Part shown: positions 56,371 to 64,000 of the stretch, one piece after another
Numbering within the stretch: position 1 is the first letter of the stretch
Layout of the letters: every line of letters starts with the position of its first letter
Assembly (NCBI GenBank): GCA_905160935.1
Contig: CAJHZI010000649.1
Coordinates: forward strand, 620,001-684,000
DNA: 64,000 bases
Direction of reading: 5' to 3'
From: Enchytraeus crypticus
Taxonomy: Eukaryota; Annelida; Clitellata; Enchytraeida; Enchytraeidae
Made by a program: the position numbers and the translations under genes
The notes under the pieces: generated by a model
Seen by the model: only the letters and a program-made list of their open reading frames with translations
Told to the model about the DNA's origin: nothing
Databases searched by the model: none

Positions 56371-59144
56371 GACTTAATCAGAAATTATCGAGGCCTGCCA
56401 TCGATTTGAGACTTGTGAGCAAGGGATCTCACGTAAACGAGAGATGATGCAGAAGTCAATAAAATTTGCCTTATGGTTTCGGGAGTGCTGACTTTTGAAG
56501 CTGTCACTGATCATGTTTAAAGTCGTTTGTTTGATTTGTACCAAACGTTGATTTAATAGCGCATGTCGTCAAACGGGCTGTCGATAAATCTTCACTTACT
56601 TTACTCTTTCATTTTGTTATTGATACTAAATAAAGCATACACCATAGTTAGAAGGTTGTAAAGTAATCCTAAGCAACTGAAATAAAGAATTTTGATATAT
56701 CATTACCCGATGCAAAACAGTTAGAAAAGCAATTCAATAACACTTCAACTAAGACTAAAGTATATTTTCGAGCCGTATAGTATAAATTCTTTAACTTACT
56801 GTAGATATAAAATCAGCTGATACTATTACCCTATCATAATACCTAAATAAATTAATTGACATTGCATGCAACTGTTCCGCCTTTCTGAGCCCTACTTAAT
56901 GCTTGCTCAAAGTCGCCGTCAGAAGGAGACTCCGTGGCGCCTTCAGAGGTGAGACACCAAGAACTACCACGTCTAGACGTCATCAAATCTGATCTCGATT
57001 TGTCCGTAAAAACCATTTTATGAATGAAATCTATTTTCAGCCTTACTAAAACAAAACTCGTCATGCCAGTAAACGGTAAGTCATCTTAGTGCATAATTGC
57101 ACTCTATATAAATAAATATCAAATATGCCATATGCATTATTTTTAAAGCGAATTTTGTGAATGTCAAAATTAAAAAATATTTTTTGTGAATGTTCATATA
57201 TAAACATTCAGAAACAGTCAGCCTGATAGTTTACTCACAGTACCATACTATGAACTTATTTCTAACAGTGTCATCTTACAACATCTAACAGTGTCTTCAG
57301 TGCTAATAACATGTTACCAACAGTGTCGTAGAATAACAATTAGCAGATTAATTTTTCTGAACCAAAATTTAGCCGATTTGCATAGAATTAACAATTAATA
57401 GCATGACTCTCACTATTGATAAGTTAATATGATCCACAATTCTGCCCGCCAAGGCTTTACCTTGATGTGCAATCGGGACAAATAAAACTGTATAACTTAG
57501 GTTCTGTATTGTTATTTAGAATAATACAGAAACGGTATAGTTTCTGTATTATTCTAACAAAAGATATACGTTTTATTGCAAGATGTAAGAAGGTTAATCG
57601 TACGCTAACTTTTAGATATTTTGAACTATATTCAAGGACTAATTGATATAAGTGGGCCAGTTATTTATAAAAAAATTTAAAAAATTAAAATAGGTTCTGT
57701 CAGTGTAGACTATCCTTTGACAAACAATAGACTTGAATTTAGTGTTGTACTAATCCAAAAACAAGTTCAAGGGTTCGAATATGAAACAACGCAGCTTTCG
57801 AAACTTGTTCTAGATATATATTTACGGCAAACTAGAAGCTGTTTATAAGCAAAACCTTAAATTATCATCTCGTTCATTAAAGAGAGAGTGAGAGAGAGAA
57901 AGTGATATGAGGTTCTAAGAGTTGCCAGTCCTAATGTAAATTATTAAAATGTAGTAATATTGTATTTACGCTAGAACGTGTCAGGAAAACATCTACAATA
58001 AGTACTGATTGAATAATAATTCCCTTACACGAAAATAATTTACCTTTTGACTCTAGACAGTATATTTTGCATAACTTGCCAAGCGCCCAACTGTTTGTAT
58101 TCATTTCTTTACTGTTTAAAATTAAACTTGCCTAACGACCTGACATGTATAATCATAGCGTGTGTCATAACTAAACTTGTTTCATTGAAATTCTGCGAGT
58201 AGCCTTTTAGTGTCAATTAATCAATTAGTTTATTCAATACATTTGCATATAGAGCTTGAAAGGCTAAAATTTCAGAAAGTAGCCTAATAAATAGTACAAA
58301 GAGTGTAAATTTTATATCACATCTTTACCGTTACTCTTTAACTAATCGCAACTTAAAGATTTTGATTTACAAAAGACAACGATTTCTAATAGATATGGAA
58401 AGAAAAGATGGAAGTATCTAAAACTACAAAAAAAACTAAGCAATTAGAAGAGTACTATATGCGGTTGTCACGTTTGTAACCAAAAAATATGTAGAGACAT
58501 ATTGGTTTTTTATGGCGTGATGTGGCGATGTTCAGGTACCATGTAATTAAGATGCCTATAGAGATTTTCGTTCAATTCTTTTTAATTGACATAATTTAGA
58601 GCTAAATTAGGCAGTAGGCTCTATTGCAGCTTAAGGATAAATCTTATTCAGGGATATAAAAACATGCGATGGAAAAGACAAAGGTTTTCTACCAAATGCC
58701 TATGAAAACTATACAATCTGAAACACAAATTCATAAACTAAGAAGTTTTTCTAAGCAAAGCTGAACGTTGTTCAGATACCACCATTTTGTTAGAACGGTT
58801 CTATTTCACGTAAGACTTTAATTTATGATCATCAGTCGTCAGTTTAGAAAATTACGAGATTTTGAGCGACCTGGCGTCCCACTTAAACAAGTTCTATTAA
58901 TTTCATCTGTTACTGACAGGCAAACGTGCATTCTGAACCATTTACTAATTTTTCTTTAAAATATTAACCTTAGATCTGGTTTAGTAAAATTTACAGATGA
59001 TGAGACTATCTTTTTAGTCTTCATTGACTTAAAGAAACTTTCAGACATTTGACCTTGATTCTCTGATCTTTACTTGATATTATTTTGAAAAATTAATTTA
59101 GTAAATTTCACATTTAATATGTTATACATCCGTATATGGAATGA
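56371..59144. other. No gene confirmed; one palindrome
   Basis: A perfect palindrome lies at 57,518-57,555 (16-bp arms, 6-bp spacer). A moderately GC-rich stretch at 56,870-57,060 has a 70-codon minus-strand frame preceded by an AG acceptor-like site, which could be an exon of an unidentified gene. A GA-rich patch lies at 57,880-57,905. Otherwise nothing was recognised. Confidence 0.45.
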
Positions 59145-59315
59145 AATAGAGGCAGAGGCCTGGATGAGATTAGGTGTGTTAGATGATATAAAGAACCACT
59201 CATATGTGGAAATGAAGAGGAAAGCGGAAGGCAGAGAAGAGTGTAGGCGCTAAATACCATGGACCTGCCAGTATACAGTGCACTAAGAGAGAACGAGAGA
59301 GAGAGATCCGTATAG
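59145..59315 (+). mobile_element. LINE-A 3' end with GA tail
   Basis: Contains ggcagaggcctggatgagat, gaaatgaagaggaaagcgga, agaagagtgtaggcgc and ccatggacctgccagtatac, then agtgcactaag and (GA)n. The stop codon inside the hairpin has mutated from TAG to TAT, and the hairpin is partly lost. Confidence 0.8.
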
Positions 59316-61350
59316 ATAAACATAATTACACAGAACATTGTAATCTAGGCTGGAGGTCTGCACAATTATTTAAAATGAATACTCTTCTTTATCAATTACT
59401 GTAAATATACCTGTTGCAGCGTTTGATATTCTATGCTAATCTACAAGTGACTTTTAATCTAGTTTGCATAAAATGATATGAATAAATTTTTATCCGCAAG
59501 AACGATAATAACACTATGCTTACACATAATGTGATTCTATTTTCTTGTTTCTAAAATTAATTAGTGTCTACATGTATAGTATAACGGTTGATTAAATATT
59601 ATGTGTAGACTACAAGTCTACGCTTAAGAATAATTAGTAAGCATACCGAAATTATGGGCATATAATTTTCGGTTATTTATATATTTTAGACATTAAACCT
59701 GATTAATCAAGAGATTAGCTGAATAGTAAATCCATTTCCTCTAAAATTACCAAAGAATTCACAAATCATCTGCAGAGAATCAAATCTATACGTGTTGGCA
59801 AAATCGCACATAAGCAAGCAGAGTTCCTGGGTGTTTTGATTAGCTAATACAAAAATGTAGAATGAATTTAAAATAATGTTAAGTCCTTTTCAGCATCTGG
59901 CTGTGACGGCAGATACGTTGTACACATTTTCAAGCACCAGAGTCTCGAATGAGCAGACTAGTGACGAGAGCTATGCCTAATGAATCATATTTTAATGATG
60001 AAATGGATTCTAAAATTTATTTCGGGCATTTTCCATGTGCGCTACATCAATAATGCTATAGTCCTAAAATTTAAATATTCGGGCAGTTTCCGATAAATGT
60101 GAAACTAGTCTAACCGGGGAAACAGAAAAGGATTTGTATGGAAGTATTGACTTAGGAACATGTATTCATTTTCGAGCTAAATTATCTATGAGTTTTATTT
60201 TAAAGAGATTTCACTATCAGTTACAGTTGAAATATTTCGATTTTTTAGATATAAATCGGGTATCAGATGAATAATAATTGACAGTTTGCTTCTAATTTAG
60301 GATATTTGACAGCTTTGACGTACTAGGCCCATATCATCAACCCTCCAACTGATAGTACAGTAGATTCACAGCTTTAGCATGCAGTATATTTTAATTAAAT
60401 TTTAAATGACTTTCTAGCCAAAATTTTAAAGTATAAAGGTTACGACGCCTAGATGTGATACTTTGAATTTCGACCGACAGTCGATATAATTATTATACTG
60501 TACAACGGCATATAAAAGATTTTCTCTACCATCAGTGATCGAAATGGAATCTAGTATACTCTTTCTCACAGACTTCGATGCATGGTCCCATATACAGAGC
60601 TTCAGACCTGATAATTTATTGATCTGCATGGCCTCAAAGTTTGCAAAAATTAGAGCAACCCTTATACGGGGCGTTTGAGTTGATAAATTAATTGCTGTTT
60701 TATGCTTTAGACCCATATATCGCCATTTGAAGATTTAATCGCTTCTATTTTCAGCGGTAGGTTAGTCTAGACTCTTGCCTGTTTTATAGTCTAACAGTTA
60801 TTGATTACCTCGATCAATTGAAAATCCACACACAGATTATAGCTCATTATTAGCCATATTATCCTTAATTACATCGGTTATTATAAAACTGCACAATTTG
60901 ATTAATAAGGATATTTTTGGGATGTTTTTAATTACATCTGTTTGATCCAAGAGTAGTTATATAGTTTTGCTTACTATTCGTGTTACTTTATATTATTTAG
61001 GCCTATAATCAGAGTGCCAATTCAATTTATTGATTGAGAAAGATTATTAGTAAATGAATTTAAATAAATAGTAATTGTTATTAGTGGTAAATTAAGATGT
61101 CTAATAATATTAATTCGTTAAATATTTCAAATTAGTAGGAGTTAAAACAAGAGAGCCGTATTAACCATTGTAGTCAATATTTATAATTTCGCATAATATT
61201 AATACAAAAGTATGAAAAATACTCAAATACAGCAACAGAATTAATATCACTTACATTTCTAACGATACAAATTGTACACAACACAAGCGTTGACGATTGT
61301 TCAAGAATTAATCAATCACCAAGATCAAACTCTACGATCAAACTCTATGA
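59316..61350. other. No gene seen
   Basis: AT-rich sequence. A 96-codon minus-strand frame at 60,426-60,716 has no recognisable motif and AT-rich codons. I treat it as chance. Confidence 0.5.
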
Positions 61351-61353
61351 TCA

Positions 61354-61612
61354 ACCGGTATGATCAATCAGTAAATCAATCAGTAAATCAATCAGTAAAT
61401 CAATCAGTAAATCAATCAGTAAATCAATCAGTAACTAAATCAGTAAATCAGTCAGTAAATCAATCAGTAAATCAATCAGTAAATCAATCAGTAAATCAAT
61501 CAGTAATTCAGTTAGTAAATCAATCAGTAAATCAGTCAGAGAATCAATCAATAAATCAGTCAGTAAATCAATCAGTAAATCAATCAGTAAATAAACCAGT
61601 AAATCAATAAGC
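61354..61612. repeat. 12-bp minisatellite
   Basis: About 20 copies of caatcagtaaat with occasional tc/ta changes. Because the period is a multiple of three it gives a chance Asn-Gln-Ser-Val repeat frame. Confidence 0.93.
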
Positions 61613-62042
61613 AAAGCAATTAAAAGAATAAGTTTTAATGATTTAATGAGTTAAGGATATCTTGAGTCAAAGAGTACGTCAGAGATAGTACATGACGAGC
61701 AAATGAGTACACATGAATAACAACGAAATGTAACAGTATAACAGCAATAACAACACTAACAACGAACACTAATAATAATAAGAATAAAAACAGTATAACA
61801 GCAATAACAACACTAACAACGAACAATAGTAATAACAATCGTAACAGTTTAACGATATCTACAGAACATTCATGAATACCCGCATTGTATGAAAGCCGTT
61901 TAATTGAGGTCACTTGAAACGCTTAGGAACATCAATTAATTGCTTAATAACATGATATCAAGATTAATCATAAAGGTATACTGAAACTGTCTTCCAATAG
62001 GAATTATATGTATATAATATATTATATACAGTATATTATTCA

Positions 62043-62093
<51 letters not shown>

Positions 62094-62505
62094 TAAAATT
62101 TTCGTCATAGAAATGATTATAGAAGAGTCCAAACCGCTAATTACTTAGAAATGGATCTTTCAGAAATGGATCATATATATAGCCTAATATTGGGGAAATC
62201 CTACAGGATGAAAAACATCAATTGATTTACAATTTCTGACGAACAAATCTGGATATTTCGATGCCGATCTCTTTAACAAAGTAGAACAATTATATGCTCT
62301 AAAAGCATTACAACACAACACAATACAATACAATTTAACACAATACTATGAAAATCAATAAAATTTCATACCCTTCTATAGCATAATCCATGTTCTCAAG
62401 CATCGCCTCTTAAACAGGTTGGGAATAGTCGGCCAAAAGCCGTAACTTGTCTCTATATAGATAATCACTAGATTTTTTCATATATAAATACATGTATATA
62501 TATAT

Positions 62506-62576
<71 letters not shown>

Positions 62577-62731
62577 TTTAGCCTCGTCTTAATTTTTCAT
62601 CAATCAGTTCTGGTTAAATAAATGCATACAAACGAACTTGAATATACTCTATGCACGTATGCACCAATATTGTTATTTCCCTAATTAATAGCAATGAAAT
62701 AACAGTTAATATGAATCAAATGAAGTTGAAA
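61613..62731. other. Spacer with short direct repeats and (AT)n tracts
   Basis: A roughly 58-bp phrase containing cagtataacagcaataacaa is duplicated at about 61,733-61,830. (AT)n tracts lie at 62,049-62,091 and 62,490-62,573. This includes the 3' flank of the minus-strand gene to the right. Confidence 0.6.
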
Positions 62732-64000
62732 TCAGCCAAAGTTATCGCAATAGTCAAAATTTACATCGGTTAGATAATCAAAGTCAGAGGTGAAGTCCAT
62801 GCAAAATCTTCCGTCATTTAGAGAACTCGATTCCGGACAGCTAGCAGTATTAATTTTATCCATTAGTCCATCATAGCTTAATGTCTGCTGCTGTTGCCGC
62901 TTCAAATCCGCATCAGCGACTGACGGAACTAAACTGGATTGAGGTGGCGTAACTGTAGGAGACTTTTGGCACCCCGGAATTTCATCATATTCTGCAGTGA
63001 ACGCTGATTTTTCTTGAAGCATCTCACATGCAAAAATGTTACTATAATCGTCGGATTTCTCGAAGGGACTCGAGTGAACTTCGATAGTCGACTGTCTTGA
63101 AGAGGAACGCGTTACGTTGGACTCGGTGGAGGCACTGGAAATGCTGCTGCTTGAAAAGACCATGCCCAATGGAGATAGGGTTTTTGGAAGGTGGGATTCT
63201 AACAAGGATTCAATCTGACTTATGCTGTCGGCATTGCTATTGGAATTACTGAGAGTCGAGTCACCTGGTATTTCAAAACTTTCACATCCAATAAATTCCG
63301 ACGAATTTGTTTGCGTGGAATCGAAAGCATCGATGAGCATTGAAGAACTTTCTATTTTATTTTCTGTAGTACAGGTCTCGCTACTATTTCCAAGATATTC
63401 AAAAAGCTCATCATCGTCAAACCCTACTGTGAGATTTGACTTTTCAGAGGATTCATATTTTAGATTGTCACTGAGATTATCAACCTGCTGAAAATTGCCC
63501 ACCGTTGAATACTGAGCAAACGGATTAATTAAGTCAGTTCCCACTGTGTTAGGAAACACATTCTGATTGTATGCAATCCCTTGAGCTGATGCGTTTATGA
63601 CACACTGTTGACAGCAAGCCGGATTGGACATTGGAAGCCGGATTGGAATGGACGGAGAAGGATTGGGAACCCATGGATTAGAGTGGGAGATGTTAGCAAA
63701 AGGAAAGTTTTGACAACCCAATGAACCATATTGAGAATTTGTAGCGACATACGGGTTAAAGAAATGAGAATTATCAGGATAAATTCCTACCGGCAGACAA
63801 CTGAGACATGATCCATGTGCCATCATAGCTTGCTGCTTGGTTGAAACCATTAAATCCCTTAAAGTGAAGTTAGGTTTTGCAAATCCCTGAGGATCACATA
63901 TTGCATTAGCATGAAATCCCAAAGGAAGGCCTGTGAGCGGACTGCAGTGATGTCCGCAAGAAGATGCCATATCCGGTGAAACATTGCAGAAATTCATGTA
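62732..64000 (-). CDS. Unidentified Ser-rich acidic protein, C-terminal exon, partial
   Basis: A single 421-codon frame runs from the right edge of the window to TGA at 62,734-62,732. The first Met in view (63,997) is 3 bp from the edge, so the true start is probably outside. The protein is rich in Ser, Asn and Asp, with many Cys in its first 50 residues (SCGHHC, SCLSC, CCQQC). It has acidic-aromatic blocks (DDDELFEYLG, and MDFTSDFDYLTDVNFDY at the end) like transactivation regions, and a QQQQ run. No DNA-binding or enzymatic domain is visible. Length, composition and coding-like base content argue for a real gene. A transcription-factor C-terminus is a plausible but unproven reading. Confidence 0.7.
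   Translation of the reverse strand, partial: YMNFCNVSPDMASSCGHHCSPLTGLPLGFHANAICDPQGFAKPNFTLRDLMVSTKQQAMMAHGSCLSCLPVGIYPDNSHFFNPYVATNSQYGSLGCQNFPFANISHSNPWVPNPSPSIPIRLPMSNPACCQQCVINASAQGIAYNQNVFPNTVGTDLINPFAQYSTVGNFQQVDNLSDNLKYESSEKSNLTVGFDDDELFEYLGNSSETCTTENKIESSSMLIDAFDSTQTNSSEFIGCESFEIPGDSTLSNSNSNADSISQIESLLESHLPKTLSPLGMVFSSSSISSASTESNVTRSSSRQSTIEVHSSPFEKSDDYSNIFACEMLQEKSAFTAEYDEIPGCQKSPTVTPPQSSLVPSVADADLKRQQQQTLSYDGLMDKINTASCPESSSLNDGRFCMDFTSDFDYLTDVNFDYCDNFG

Noticed and set aside
56852-57064. 70-codon minus-strand frame with acceptor-like AG upstream and a possible GTAGGG donor
   Set aside because: It could be an exon, but no partner exon or family could be identified. It is kept only as a remark in the region entry.
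60426-60716. 96-codon minus-strand frame
   Set aside because: No motif, no splice-site support and a composition like the surroundings.
61272-61610. 112-codon Asn-Gln-Ser-Val repeat protein
   Set aside because: It is a 12-bp minisatellite whose period is a multiple of three. There is no start context or splice support.

Overview
This is AT-rich animal DNA. It has genes split by GT-AG introns, abundant microsatellites and minisatellites, and many decayed retroposons and DNA transposons. No bacterial, organellar or viral gene organisation is visible. A FoxJ1-type forkhead gene (the motile-cilia regulator) and a TMEM35/NACHO-type gene (a nicotinic-receptor chaperone) point to an invertebrate metazoan with cilia and cholinergic receptors. 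I cannot fix the phylum from the sequence.

Layout. Positions 1-16,280 hold no recognisable host gene. They carry a mariner remnant with long inverted repeats (2187-3113), non-LTR reverse-transcriptase scraps, several SINE-like families, and a 2-kb DNA transposon with an integrase-like core and 6-bp target duplications (12,852-14,847). A 367-bp SINE with an 11-bp duplication is nested in that transposon. Positions 16,771-22,347 (+) hold a three-exon TMEM35/NACHO gene encoding 192 aa, with a decayed Tc1-type (DD37E) transposon in its second intron. Positions 22,348-29,785 are repeat-rich intergenic DNA. Positions 39,659-29,786 (-) hold a two-exon FoxJ1-like gene encoding 608 aa, with an 8-kb intron splitting the forkhead domain. 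Positions 39,660-62,731 are intergenic, with a 0.9-kb heptanucleotide satellite, paired inverted SINEs and other repeats. Positions 62,732-64,000 (-) hold the C-terminal exon of an unidentified Ser-rich, acidic protein that probably runs off the window.

The host genes show no shared pathway. The main signal is in the repeats. A LINE appears to end its coding region, stop codon and 3' hairpin in the same few bases. A SINE family carries a matching 3' end. SINEs with similar heads carry different tails, and microsatellites sit exactly at retroposon ends. One SINE joins tRNA-like and 5S-rRNA-like modules. About a dozen near-perfect short palindromes are scattered through the window, two of them inside identifiable retroposons, which suggests recurrent fold-back copying. 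Family names A-G below are working labels for this window only.
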